Source: an uncultured Lachnospiraceae bacterium
GTDB lineage: Bacteria; Bacillota; Clostridia; Lachnospirales; Lachnospiraceae
Direction of reading: 5' to 3'
NCBI GenBank assembly: GCA_910584685.1
Contig: CAJUAO010000026.1
Coordinates: 1-32,519, forward strand
Length of the DNA: 32,519 nt
A program made the translations under genes and the position numbers. The first letter of the stretch is position 1, and every line of letters begins with the position of its first letter. Positions 8,110-16,577 of this stretch are shown in pieces. Under the pieces are notes generated by a model. That model did no database searches. It worked only from the letters and a program-made list of their open reading frames with translations, and was not told where the DNA came from.

Positions 8110-8955
8110 ATGGCAGGAAGGCTGTATTTGGTGGCGACTCCCATAGGCAATCTGGAGGATATAACCTACAGAGCCTTAAAAATCTTAAGGGAGGCAGATA
8201 TAATAGGCGCGGAGGATACAAGGCACAGCATAAAGCTTTTAAATCACTTTGACATAAAGACGCCTATGACAAGCTATCACGAGTATAATAAGGTGGATAA
8301 GGCAAGGCAGCTTGTAGGAGAAATATTGTCGGGAAAAAACGTTGCCATAATAACTGACGCAGGAACTCCGGGAATATCCGACCCGGGGGAGGAAATTGTA
8401 AGGCAGTGCTTTGATGCGGGAATAGAGGTTTCAAGCATACCGGGGCCTGCCGCATGTATAACTGCCCTTACCATGTCGGGCCAGAATACAAGAAGATTTG
8501 CATTTGAAGCATTTTTGCCCTATGATAAGAAGGAAAGGGCTCAGGTGTTATCGGAGATAAAAAATGAAACAAGAACAATTATTATATATGAGGCGCCTCA
8601 TCATCTCCTAAGGACACTTGAGGAGCTATACGAGACTGTGGGAGACAGAAGCATTACACTGTGCAGGGAGCTTACAAAGGTCCATGAAAATGCGGAGAAA
8701 ACAACAATTAAAGCAGCTATTGAAAAATATACAAATAAAGAGCCGAGAGGCGAGTATGTGCTTGTTATAGCAGGAAAGCCTTTTGAGGAGATAAGAAACG
8801 AGACGATAGAAGCTTTTTTAGAAATGACTGTGGAGGAGCATATGGAAATGTATATGTCACAGGGAACAGATAAAAAGGAGGCCATGAAAATGGTTGCAAG
8901 GGACAGAGGGGTGTCAAAGAGGGATATATATGATGTTATTTGCAGAAAAAAATAA
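8110..8955 (+). CDS. rsmI: 16S rRNA (cytidine-1402-2'-O)-methyltransferase RsmI
   Basis: 281 residues of the tetrapyrrole-methylase fold family that 2'-O-methylates C1402 in the ribosomal decoding centre with SAM. Diagnostic strings are LVATPIGNLEDIT at the N-terminus (7-19), GAEDTRHS, ITDAGTPGISDPG (SAM pocket) and SSIPGPAACITAL. The C-terminal helical region (EEHMEMYMSQG onward) is the usual RsmI tail. GGAGGAG precedes ATG 8110 with good spacing. It ends the conserved yaaO-rsmI block, as in Bacillus (yabC). Confidence 0.93.
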   Translation: MAGRLYLVATPIGNLEDITYRALKILREADIIGAEDTRHSIKLLNHFDIKTPMTSYHEYNKVDKARQLVGEILSGKNVAIITDAGTPGISDPGEEIVRQCFDAGIEVSSIPGPAACITALTMSGQNTRRFAFEAFLPYDKKERAQVLSEIKNETRTIIIYEAPHHLLRTLEELYETVGDRSITLCRELTKVHENAEKTTIKAAIEKYTNKEPRGEYVLVIAGKPFEEIRNETIEAFLEMTVEEHMEMYMSQGTDKKEAMKMVARDRGVSKRDIYDVICRKK

Positions 8956-9092
8956 GTAGAAGCAAGCCCAAAAGCATGACAGAAATTGTTATGAAAAACA
9001 GGCTGATTATTTTAACGGAAATATAAAACAGGGATTAATAAAAAGGTTAAAACTAAAGAAAAATAAAAAATGCGGAAAGGAATGATAAGAAG

Positions 9093-10868
9093 ATGATTAA
9101 GGAAAGAATAGGACAGCTCAGGGAGCTTATGAAGGAAGCAGGGGTTAACGCATATCTTATTGAAACAGAGGATTTTCACGGCTCAGAATATGTGGGAGAA
9201 TATTTTAAGGAGAGGGAGTATATGTCAGGCTTTACAGGCTCGGCAGGCTCGCTTGTAGTGACTATGGACAGGGCGGCCCTGTGGACGGACGGAAGATATT
9301 TTCTTCAGGCTGAGGAGCAGCTAAAGGGCAGCGGCATTGAGCTTATGAAGATAGGTACGGAGGGAACGCCGGGAACAAAGGAGTTTCTTTTATCACAGGT
9401 AAAGAACGGACAGACGATAGGCTTTGACGGAAGGACAATCAGCGCATTATATGCAGAAGGCTTAAAGAAGGAGGCAGATAAAAGAAACATAAGCTTAAAT
9501 CCGGAGCTTGATTTGCCGGATAGAATCTGGACTGACAGGCCAAGGCTTAAAAGTAAGAAGGTATGGGAGCTTGATACAAAGTACGCAGGAATGGACAGGA
9601 TAGAAAAGCTTACAAGGGTAAGGGAAATGATGAAGAAGGAAAATGCAGATGTGTTTGTTCTTTCTTCCATTGATGATATTGCATGGCTTTTAAATCTTCG
9701 CGGCGACGATGTAGAGTGCAATCCTGTATTTTTGTCATATATGATTATTTTTGATGAGAAGGCTTATCTTTACGCCGACAATAAAATTTTTTCTGATGAG
9801 ATACTGATAGCCTTAGCGAAGGCAAACGTGGAAATAAGAGGCTATAATAATATATATAAAAACCTTAAGACGCTGACGGCAGATAATATACTTCTTGATG
9901 AGGCCAAGGTAAATTTTGCAATTATAAACAGCATAGATAAGAGCAAAAAAATTATAAACAGGCTTAATCCAACTACGCTTTTTAAGGCGGTAAAGACTCC
10001 GGTGGAGATGGAAAATATGAGGAAGGCTCATATAAAGGACGGGGCGGCAGTTACAAGATTTATGCACTGGATAAAAAAGCATGCGGGAAAAGAGGAAATA
10101 ACAGAGATAAGCGGAGCAGATAAGCTTGAGGAATTCCGCAGGCAGCAGGAAAATTATCTTGGAGCAAGCTTTGAGCCTATATTTGCCTATGGGGAGCACG
10201 GCGCTATAGTTCATTACTCCGCTACTAAGGAGAGTAATGCAGAAATAAAAGCAGAGGGCTTTCTTTTGACTGATACGGGAGGACAATATCTTGAGGGAAC
10301 AACGGATATAACAAGAACCTTTGCGTTAGGAGAATTAACTAAGGAGCAGAAAAAAATATACACCCTTGTGCTGGCAGGAAACCTTGAGCTTGGGGCTGCA
10401 AAATTCAAGGAAAATGTAAGGGGCTGCACCCTCGATATGCTTGCGAGACAGCCTCTTTGGGAGCATGGACTTGATTTCAATCACGGAACAGGACATGGAG
10501 TTGGCTTTCTTTTAAATGTTCACGAGGGCCCCCAGCGGATAGCGTACGGCGCATATGACAGCGAGGGCTTTAAGGAAGGCATGATTACCTCAAATGAGCC
10601 GGGTATGTATCTGGCGGGACAGTACGGCGTCAGACTGGAAAACCTGACGGTTTGCGTTAAGAAGGAAAAAAATGAGTACGGACAATTTCTTGGCTTTGAA
10701 ACCCTGACAATGGTACCGTGGGATTTGGAGGCTGTAGACAAGGCTTATCTTACTGACAGGCAGGTAAGGCTTTTAAACGAGTACCATAAGCAGGTATTTG
10801 ACGCAGTTTCGCAATATATGGATGATGAGGAGCTTAAGTGGCTTAAGGAGGCAACAAGGGAAATTTAA
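9093..10868 (+). CDS. Aminopeptidase P family protein (M24B, Xaa-Pro aminopeptidase)
   Basis: 591 residues, the long three-domain form: two creatinase-like N-terminal domains (about 1-130 and 160-310), then the pita-bread metallopeptidase domain. Metal ligands are all visible at roughly D393 (DTGG), D404 (DITRT), H467 (GTGHGVG), E501 (SNEPG) and E515 (VRLEN), so it should bind two Mn/Zn ions and release N-terminal residues before proline. No signal peptide, hence cytoplasmic peptide recycling. It follows rsmI by 137 bp that hold no gene. Its stop overlaps the stop of the convergent histidine kinase gene by 4 bp, with no terminator between them. Confidence 0.92.
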   Translation: MIKERIGQLRELMKEAGVNAYLIETEDFHGSEYVGEYFKEREYMSGFTGSAGSLVVTMDRAALWTDGRYFLQAEEQLKGSGIELMKIGTEGTPGTKEFLLSQVKNGQTIGFDGRTISALYAEGLKKEADKRNISLNPELDLPDRIWTDRPRLKSKKVWELDTKYAGMDRIEKLTRVREMMKKENADVFVLSSIDDIAWLLNLRGDDVECNPVFLSYMIIFDEKAYLYADNKIFSDEILIALAKANVEIRGYNNIYKNLKTLTADNILLDEAKVNFAIINSIDKSKKIINRLNPTTLFKAVKTPVEMENMRKAHIKDGAAVTRFMHWIKKHAGKEEITEISGADKLEEFRRQQENYLGASFEPIFAYGEHGAIVHYSATKESNAEIKAEGFLLTDTGGQYLEGTTDITRTFALGELTKEQKKIYTLVLAGNLELGAAKFKENVRGCTLDMLARQPLWEHGLDFNHGTGHGVGFLLNVHEGPQRIAYGAYDSEGFKEGMITSNEPGMYLAGQYGVRLENLTVCVKKEKNEYGQFLGFETLTMVPWDLEAVDKAYLTDRQVRLLNEYHKQVFDAVSQYMDDEELKWLKEATREI

Positions 10869-11968
10869 TCCTTAGGCAGGGTTATAAGAAATATAATATT
10901 ATTATCAAAGCTTTCCGCAGTGATATTTCCCCGGTGCAGCTCTATAATTTCCTTTGCAATGGCAAGGCCAAGCCCTGCGCCTCCCTTTGCTGTTGTTCTG
11001 GAGGAATCCAGTCTGTAGAATTGCTCAAATATACGGGACAGCTTTTCAGGCGGGATAGTATTGCCTTTATTTTTAAATATAATTTCTATTTGCGACTGAC
11101 GCTCTGTAAGTGTTATTTCAATTACGCTGTCAGGAAAGCTGTAGTTTGCGGCATTTCTAAGGAGGTTATCAAAGGCCCTTGAAAGCTTTACAGCATCACA
11201 GTCATAATACAGGCTTTGAGGGGCTGACAATGTACATTGAAGCCCCTTTTCGTCAAGTATGGGCTTAAACTCGTATGTGAGCTGATTAAGCATAAGAGAA
11301 AGATTTATACGGCTTGCCTCAAGAGTCAGGGTTGTAAGGTTAAATCTGGTGATTTCAAAAAACTCATTTATTAATTCCTCCAGATGCTCAGCCTTATTAA
11401 GGGAGATATTAATGTATTTTTCACGGAGGGAATCGGATATTTCTCTTTCGTCCTTTAAAAGTGACAGATATCCTATAACAGATGTAAGGGGAGTTTTAAG
11501 GTCATGGGCCAGATAGACCACAAGGTCGTTTTTTCGCTGCTCGGCTTCCTTTGCAGCCCGCTCATTTTGAAGTAATTTTAAGCGGATATTGCTTATATCG
11601 GCCTCATACTCCTTGAGAGCAGGCGATAGTGAAAGCGGGGTTTCATTTTCATAGAGACGTTTTGTGGCGTAGGCAAGCTCCTGCATGTATGAAAAGGGCT
11701 TCTTAAGAAAAATATATGACATGAAAAAAAATCCCGTTATTATATAGGCAATAAATATGACCGGCTCTAAGCTGCCATAAATATTGGCGAGAATATACAG
11801 CATATCATATCTTTCAAAGGAAAAGGAATGATATAGCAGGCTTATAATCATATATAGCAGAAACCCAAAGCCTGTATATAAAGCCATACATATGGTAAAG
11901 TACAGGCTTAGCTTTAAGGTGTTGCTTTTATTGTTTTGTGTTAATTTAGTCTTCAATTTGATATCCAA
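10865..11968 (-). CDS. VanS-like sensor histidine kinase
   Basis: 367 residues. Two membrane segments (about 20-46 and 68-88) enclose only ~20 external residues, so the signal is probably sensed in or at the membrane. The dimerisation helix contains YLAHDLKTPLTSVIGYLSLL with phospho-acceptor H155, a string very close to VanS-type kinases. The N box is DNLLRNAANYS, the G2 region GGAGLGLAIAKEI. The G1 box (DxGxG) is degenerate (FKNKGNTI), as often in this subgroup. The gene overlaps the regulator's 3' end by 23 bp. The start is uncertain: TTG 11968 gives the longest form and TTG 11956 is possible. No vanHAX-type genes are present, so vancomycin resistance is not implied. Confidence 0.87.
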   Translation of the reverse strand: MDIKLKTKLTQNNKSNTLKLSLYFTICMALYTGFGFLLYMIISLLYHSFSFERYDMLYILANIYGSLEPVIFIAYIITGFFFMSYIFLKKPFSYMQELAYATKRLYENETPLSLSPALKEYEADISNIRLKLLQNERAAKEAEQRKNDLVVYLAHDLKTPLTSVIGYLSLLKDEREISDSLREKYINISLNKAEHLEELINEFFEITRFNLTTLTLEASRINLSLMLNQLTYEFKPILDEKGLQCTLSAPQSLYYDCDAVKLSRAFDNLLRNAANYSFPDSVIEITLTERQSQIEIIFKNKGNTIPPEKLSRIFEQFYRLDSSRTTAKGGAGLGLAIAKEIIELHRGNITAESFDNNIIFLITLPKD

Positions 11969-12641
11969 CCCCCCAGACGGTTTTTATAAACCTTGGTTTT
12001 TTGGAAGGCTCCTTAAGCTTTTCACGGAGTCTTCCTATATGAGCCATAACGGTATTGTTATTGTCTAAAAATTTATCCTCCCATACGGCCTCAAAAAGCT
12101 CCTCAGAGGAAACGACAGTTCCATGGCGCTCGCACAGATACCACAAAATAGAAAATTCTATTGGAGTAAGGGGTATATTTTCACCGTAAAGGCTGCATTT
12201 GTGCGTAGCCTTATTAATGTTAAGGCCACGGATGTCATACTCATTTTGGGACGTAAGGGCTCCCATTGAATTATATTTTGTGTATCTTCTAAGCTGTGTC
12301 TTTATGCGGGCAACAACCTCCAGAGGATTAAAGGGCTTTGTAATATAGTCGTCTGCGCCAAGGGTAAGACCTGTTATTTTATCCATATCCTCAACCTTTG
12401 CAGTCAGCATTATAACGGGAAAGAAAAAGCTTTCACGGACCTTTCTGCAGATGGAAAAGCCGTCCATTCCCGGCAGCATAACGTCAAGAACGGCAAGGTC
12501 GACAGACGCTTGATTTATATAATTCATGGCGTCAAGGCCATTATAAAATTTGTGTACAGAAAAGCCCTCGTTGGTCAGGTATACCTCTAGCAAATCTGCA
12601 ATTTCCTTTTCATCGTCAACTACTAATATATTTTCATTCAT
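11946..12641 (-). CDS. VanR-like response regulator (OmpR/PhoB family)
   Basis: 231 residues: receiver domain (1-115) with acidic pocket D9/D10, phospho-acceptor D53 (LAVLDVMLPGMDG) and K in ITKPF, then a winged-helix DNA-binding domain with NTVMAHIGRLREKLKE and the terminal hairpin KTVWGVGYQIED. GGGAG lies 9 nt before ATG 12641. It is translationally coupled to the kinase. A TATACT -10-like hexamer lies upstream (about 12681-12686 on this strand) without a good -35. The direct repeats at 13651-13690, next to the neighbouring peptidase promoter, are a plausible target. Confidence 0.9.
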   Translation of the reverse strand: MNENILVVDDEKEIADLLEVYLTNEGFSVHKFYNGLDAMNYINQASVDLAVLDVMLPGMDGFSICRKVRESFFFPVIMLTAKVEDMDKITGLTLGADDYITKPFNPLEVVARIKTQLRRYTKYNSMGALTSQNEYDIRGLNINKATHKCSLYGENIPLTPIEFSILWYLCERHGTVVSSEELFEAVWEDKFLDNNNTVMAHIGRLREKLKEPSKKPRFIKTVWGVGYQIED

Positions 12642-12760
12642 AATGCGCCGCTCCCAAATTTTTACCGTATTTTTTTAAGGGTAGTATAGCATATAAAACA
12701 AGTAATTGCATTAGGGAAAAATACATTAAGTAAACTATATTAAGGAAATTCCATTAAAAA

Positions 12761-13573
12761 TTACTTTGAAATTCCCCACATGCCCTTAATCTGCTTTTGA
12801 AGGGTGGAATAGCTCCATTGCATGCCGCTGCGTTTTATGCTGTTTGGGTCGTTTACATAGAAACCGTTTTCATCATAGCCCCGAATCAGTATAATATGTC
12901 CTGTGGTGGTAAAATCACCGGGAGACATGCTGCATATAATAAGTCCTCCCCTGTCAAGCTGTTTTTTCATGGAGCTTTCGTTTAGGGACAGCTCATAGCC
13001 CGAAAGTCCAAGGATATTTACGCCCTCTGTCCACAGGCTCCATTTTGTTCCGGAGGAGCTGTAGTATCCCATATTATATGCCCATTCCGACATTTTTCTT
13101 GGATTCATTTCATTGTCCCCTGTAAGATATACATACGCCATGGAAAGACAGGCGGGGCCGCAGCCGGCAATGGCAATAAAATCATTTCCGTAATAATTCC
13201 AGCCCCATCTTGTATCCCATTGGAGAAAGAGAGGCGGCTGACCGAGGGTTATATCCTTTGATAAATCAATGGACTGTGTGCGAAGGGACGCCCTGTCGGG
13301 ATAGCTTTTTACAAAGTCTAGGGTTTCGGGATTCCGTGATAAAAGCTCTTCAAGCTCCGCAGGATATTGATTAAGGTCTATGCCTTCAATATCCGACGGG
13401 AGACTGGATAGGGCAAAGTTTCCTGAGCTTGAAAAGGTGGAAGCCGTATCCTTGGATAATACGAAAATAATCATACATATTCCAAGGACGGCAGCAGTAA
13501 GAAAAGCGCCAATGGTAATATACTGCATTTCATTTAGCCGGCGGTATTTATGTTTCCTCGTGTATTCCTTCAT
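12761..13573 (-). CDS. Membrane-anchored C39-like cysteine peptidase
   Basis: 270 residues. A positively charged N-terminus, one membrane helix (about 17-40) and a Ser-rich linker lead to an extracytoplasmic C39-like (papain-fold) domain. Catalytic candidates are Q118 in LQWDTRW, C138 in AGCGPACLSMA, H226 in TTGHIILIRGYD and N241-D242 in YVNDPNS. Such stand-alone domains hydrolyse peptides or act on the wall; there is no ABC transporter or bacteriocin gene nearby, so bacteriocin leader processing is unlikely. GAGGTGAT precedes ATG 13573. Its stop is 119 bp from the regulator gene on the same strand. Confidence 0.83.
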   Translation of the reverse strand: MKEYTRKHKYRRLNEMQYITIGAFLTAAVLGICMIIFVLSKDTASTFSSSGNFALSSLPSDIEGIDLNQYPAELEELLSRNPETLDFVKSYPDRASLRTQSIDLSKDITLGQPPLFLQWDTRWGWNYYGNDFIAIAGCGPACLSMAYVYLTGDNEMNPRKMSEWAYNMGYYSSSGTKWSLWTEGVNILGLSGYELSLNESSMKKQLDRGGLIICSMSPGDFTTTGHIILIRGYDENGFYVNDPNSIKRSGMQWSYSTLQKQIKGMWGISK

Positions 13574-13615
13574 ATGTTATCACCTCATTAAGTATTTATA
13601 CAAACAAATAGTAGC

Positions 13616-13644
13616 ATAATACGGATGAAAAGGTTTTCTCACAG
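13616..13644 (-). promoter_or_regulatory. Weak promoter of the C39-like peptidase gene
   Basis: Read on the minus strand: CTGTGA (13644-13639), 17 bp, TATTAT (13621-13616), 43 bp before the start codon. The -10 is good and the -35 poor, the pattern of a promoter that needs an activator; direct repeats sit immediately upstream. Confidence 0.4.
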
Positions 13645-13650
13645 TAATAA

Positions 13651-13690
13651 GAAATCCTTACGTTTTTTTAGGGAAATTCTTACGATTTTC
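13651..13690 (-). promoter_or_regulatory. Paired 18-bp direct repeats, putative OmpR/VanR-family binding site
   Basis: On the plus strand GAAATCCTTACGTTTTTT (13651-13668) and GAAATTCTTACGATTTTC (13673-13690) match at 14 of 18 positions with a 22-bp period, two helical turns. On the minus strand the core reads CGTAAGRATTTC. They end 6 bp upstream of the weak -35 of the peptidase gene. OmpR-family regulators bind such same-face direct repeats. The link to the VanR-like protein is inference. Confidence 0.5.
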
Positions 13691-13711
13691 CTACATTGGC
13701 ATTTGCACAGG

Positions 13712-13740
13712 TTGACATTTGCCAAGCATTAGTTTATAAT
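13712..13740 (+). promoter_or_regulatory. Consensus sigma-A promoter of aspS
   Basis: TTGACA (13712-13717), exactly 17 bp, TATAAT (13735-13740): a perfect vegetative consensus. It lies 61 bp upstream of aspS. The short leader has no T-box specifier hairpin or antiterminator, so aspS looks constitutive. Confidence 0.85.
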
Positions 13741-13801
13741 CACAAAATAGCAATAATTGGCTGTAATGCCTGTATATAAAGATGATTAGGAGTAAATAAA
13801 G

Positions 13802-15553
13802 ATGAGTTCAGAAAACATTTATAGAAGCAGAACTTTAAATGAGATAACGGAAGGCGATGTGGGAGCTTCACTTAAGGTGGCAGGCTGGGTAGAAAATATC
13901 CGCGACCACGGAGGCGTATCCTTTATTGACCTGAGGGATATGTATGGCGTGCTTCAGGTTGTTATGCGGGACACAAGGCTTATGGATGGAATAACAAAGG
14001 AGGAGTGTATTTCCATAGAAGGAATAATAGAGCACAGAGACGAGGAAACCTACAATCCTAAGATTCCTACAGGAACAATAGAGCTTGAAGCAAAGAAGGT
14101 AAATATACTTGGCAAGGTGTACAGACAGCTTCCCTTTGAGGTAATGACCTCAAAGGAAACAAGGGAGGACGTAAGGCTTAAGTACCGATATCTTGACCTT
14201 AGAAATCAAAAGGTAAGGGATAACATGATATTCCGCTCACAGGTTATAAGCTTTCTAAGACAAAAGATGACGGAGATGGGATTTTTGGAGATACAGACGC
14301 CTATTCTCTGCGCGTCAAGTCCTGAGGGAGCAAGGGATTATATTGTACCGTCAAGAAAGTTTAAGGGAAGGTTTTATGCGCTTCCACAGGCGCCCCAGCA
14401 GTATAAGCAGCTTCTTATGGTGTCAGGCTTTGATAAGTATTTCCAGATAGCGCCTTGCTTCAGGGATGAGGATGCAAGGGCAGACCGCTCGCCGGGTGAG
14501 TTTTACCAGCTTGATTTTGAAATGAGCTTTGCCACGCAGGAGGATGTGTTTAAGGCAGGAGAGGAGGTTCTCTCGGCGGCGTTTGAAAGGTTTGCGCCTA
14601 AGGGAAGCGTAGTTACAAGGTCGCCGTATCCTGTTATCAGCTATAAGCAGGCTATGCTTGAGTTTGGAACAGACAAGCCTGACCTTAGAAATCCTCTCCG
14701 TATAGTAGATGTGACAGACTTTTTCCAAAGATGTACCTTTAAGCCTTTCCACGGAAAGACAGTAAGAGCCATAAAGGTTCATGCAGAGATGTCAAAGGGC
14801 TTTCACGAGAAGCTTCTTAAGTTTGCGCAGGAAATAGGAATGGGCGGACTTGGATACCTTGAGGTGCTTGAGGATAGGACATATAAGGGACCTATAGATA
14901 AATTTATTCCTGATGACATGAAGGCAGAGATAGCCAATATAGCAGGACTTGCAGCAGGAGATACCATATTCTTTATTGCCGACAATGAGGAGCAGGCGGC
15001 AGATTATGCAGGACAAATAAGAAACGAGCTGGGAAAGAGGCTTGATTTATATGAAAAGAATGCGTACCGCTTCTGCTTTGTCAATGATTTTCCTATGTAT
15101 GAGTATGACAAGGAAGAAAAGAAGATAATATTTACCCATAATCCGTTCTCTATGCCGCAGGGTGGTCTTGAGGCCCTTAACACAAAAAAGCCGGAGGAAA
15201 TACTTGCATATCAGTATGATATTGTATGTAACGGCGTGGAGCTTTCTTCGGGAGCAGTGAGAAACCATGACCTTGATATTATGGTTAAGGCATTTGAGAT
15301 AGCGGGCTACACGGAGGAGGACCTTAAGGAGAAGTTTGGAGCCTTGTATAACGCATTCCAGTTTGGAGCGCCTCCACATGCAGGTATGGCTCCCGGCGTA
15401 GACCGTATGATTATGCTTCTTAGAAACGAGGAGAATATAAGGGAGGTTATTCCGTTCCCAATGAACGGAAACGCACAGGATTTAATGTGCGGAGCCCCGG
15501 GAGAGGTTACGGAGCAGCAGCTTAGAGAGGTGCATATAAAGGTGCGTCAGTAG
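13802..15553 (+). CDS. aspS: Aspartate-tRNA ligase
   Basis: 583-residue class IIb synthetase that charges tRNA-Asp with aspartate. Order: N-terminal OB-fold anticodon-binding domain (about 1-110, GWVENIRDHGGVSFIDLRD), catalytic core with motif 2 (CFRDEDARADRSPGEFYQLD), the bacterial GAD insertion domain (about 290-420), and motif 3 (GVDRMIMLL) after GAPPHAGMAPG. Length is that of bacterial AspRS, not the shorter archaeal type. ATG 13802 follows AGGAGTAAATAAAG. The gene stands alone between the C39 peptidase and a terminator. Confidence 0.96.
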   Translation: MSSENIYRSRTLNEITEGDVGASLKVAGWVENIRDHGGVSFIDLRDMYGVLQVVMRDTRLMDGITKEECISIEGIIEHRDEETYNPKIPTGTIELEAKKVNILGKVYRQLPFEVMTSKETREDVRLKYRYLDLRNQKVRDNMIFRSQVISFLRQKMTEMGFLEIQTPILCASSPEGARDYIVPSRKFKGRFYALPQAPQQYKQLLMVSGFDKYFQIAPCFRDEDARADRSPGEFYQLDFEMSFATQEDVFKAGEEVLSAAFERFAPKGSVVTRSPYPVISYKQAMLEFGTDKPDLRNPLRIVDVTDFFQRCTFKPFHGKTVRAIKVHAEMSKGFHEKLLKFAQEIGMGGLGYLEVLEDRTYKGPIDKFIPDDMKAEIANIAGLAAGDTIFFIADNEEQAADYAGQIRNELGKRLDLYEKNAYRFCFVNDFPMYEYDKEEKKIIFTHNPFSMPQGGLEALNTKKPEEILAYQYDIVCNGVELSSGAVRNHDLDIMVKAFEIAGYTEEDLKEKFGALYNAFQFGAPPHAGMAPGVDRMIMLLRNEENIREVIPFPMNGNAQDLMCGAPGEVTEQQLREVHIKVRQ

Positions 15554-15577
15554 AAAGCTTAATAGATTATTATATTA

Positions 15578-15617
15578 GGGAGATACTTTTAAATAAAAAG
15601 GAGTATCTCCTTCTTTG
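15578..15617 (+). terminator. Terminator after aspS
   Basis: GGAGATACT (15579-15587) pairs perfectly with AGTATCTCC (15602-15610) across a 14-nt loop, followed by TTCTTT. The T-run is interrupted, so termination may be incomplete. Confidence 0.55.
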
Positions 15618-15655
15618 TATCTGCCGTCAGGCTTAAAAAAAAAATATAAAAAAAT

Positions 15656-15684
15656 TTGTTTCTATGTCACAAAAGCAATATAAT
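15656..15684 (+). promoter_or_regulatory. Promoter of the ECF sigma gene
   Basis: TTGTTT (15656-15661), 17 bp, TATAAT (15679-15684), 30 bp upstream of the start codon and its AGGAGG. It looks like a vegetative promoter rather than an ECF autoregulatory one (no AAC/CGT-type pair seen). Confidence 0.5.
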
Positions 15685-15713
15685 GATGTCTAATTATTTA
15701 GGAGGTAAAAGCT

Positions 15714-16565
15714 ATGAATAAATTAACTAATACTGAAATGGCGGCTTTAATTGATAAGGCTGTCGCAGGAGATAAAAAAGCTCTGGAGGAAATTATTGTA
15801 AGCGTGCAGGATTTAATTTTTAATTTGTCCTTAAGGATGCTGGGTACATTTTCGGATGCGGAGGACGCCACACAGGATATACTGCTTAAGATTATAACGC
15901 ATCTTTCCACCTTTAGAAAGGAAAGCTCTTTTTCAACATGGGTATTTGCCATAGCGTCAAATCATCTGAAAAATTATAAAAAGCATATGTTTGCCAAGTA
16001 TCCTTTAAGCTTTGAGTTTTATGGGGAGGATATAGAAAACGCAAAAATTCATGATGTTCCCGATATGACACAGAATGTTGAAAGGGAAATACTGGCAGAG
16101 GAATTAAAGCTGTCCTGCACAAATGTAATGCTCCAGTGTCTTGATGCAGAGAGCAGATGTATTTTTATATTGGGTACAATGTTTAAGCTTGACAGCCGCA
16201 TGGCAGGGGAGATTTTGGAAATGACGCCTGAGGCGTATCGTCAAAGGCTTTCAAGAGCAAGGAAAAAAATGGCGGAGTTTCTTCAAGAATATTGTGGAAA
16301 ATACGGAGATGGCAAATGCAGATGTGAGGATAGGATTAATTATGCAATTCAAAACCACAGGCTTAATCCTCAAAGGCTGGATTTTCAAAATGCCAATCCA
16401 ATTAAAATGGAAACAATGATGCATGTTAAAAACGCAATGGAGGATATTGATGATTTGTCACAGAGGTTTTCATTTTGCAGAACATATGAAGCGCCTGAAA
16501 AAATAAAAGGGTTTATAGAAGACTTTATAAAGTCCACACAGCTTACAACCGTAAAAAATGCATAA
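15714..16565 (+). CDS. ECF-type sigma-70 factor with cysteine-containing C-terminal extension
   Basis: 283 residues, ~100 longer than a minimal ECF sigma. Region 2 spans about 24-92 (DAEDATQDILLKIITHL, then FRKESSFSTWVFAIASNHLKNYKK for -10 recognition); region 4 spans about 130-190 with the helix-turn-helix AGEILEMTPEAYRQRLSRARKK. An extension starts with YCGKYGDGKCRCEDR (C194, C202, C204) and runs ~90 further residues, mostly polar and helical. The cysteines could bind a metal or respond to redox state. AGGAGG precedes ATG 15714. No anti-sigma factor is adjacent; the next gene, 12 bp on, is a DUF2461 protein. Control through the extension is inference. Confidence 0.85.
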   Translation: MNKLTNTEMAALIDKAVAGDKKALEEIIVSVQDLIFNLSLRMLGTFSDAEDATQDILLKIITHLSTFRKESSFSTWVFAIASNHLKNYKKHMFAKYPLSFEFYGEDIENAKIHDVPDMTQNVEREILAEELKLSCTNVMLQCLDAESRCIFILGTMFKLDSRMAGEILEMTPEAYRQRLSRARKKMAEFLQEYCGKYGDGKCRCEDRINYAIQNHRLNPQRLDFQNANPIKMETMMHVKNAMEDIDDLSQRFSFCRTYEAPEKIKGFIEDFIKSTQLTTVKNA

Positions 16566-16577
16566 GGGAGATAAAAA

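Noticed and set aside
10865..12641. Vancomycin resistance locus
   Set aside because: The kinase and regulator resemble VanS/VanR, but no vanH, ligase, vanX or vanY gene is in the window; such pairs are common in clostridia.
12761..13573. Bacteriocin-processing C39 peptidase
   Set aside because: No ABC transporter domains, no double-glycine leader peptide gene nearby; the protein is a single-helix anchored stand-alone domain.
13741..13801. T-box riboswitch before aspS
   Set aside because: The leader is only ~55 nt, with no specifier loop, T-box sequence or terminator/antiterminator pair.
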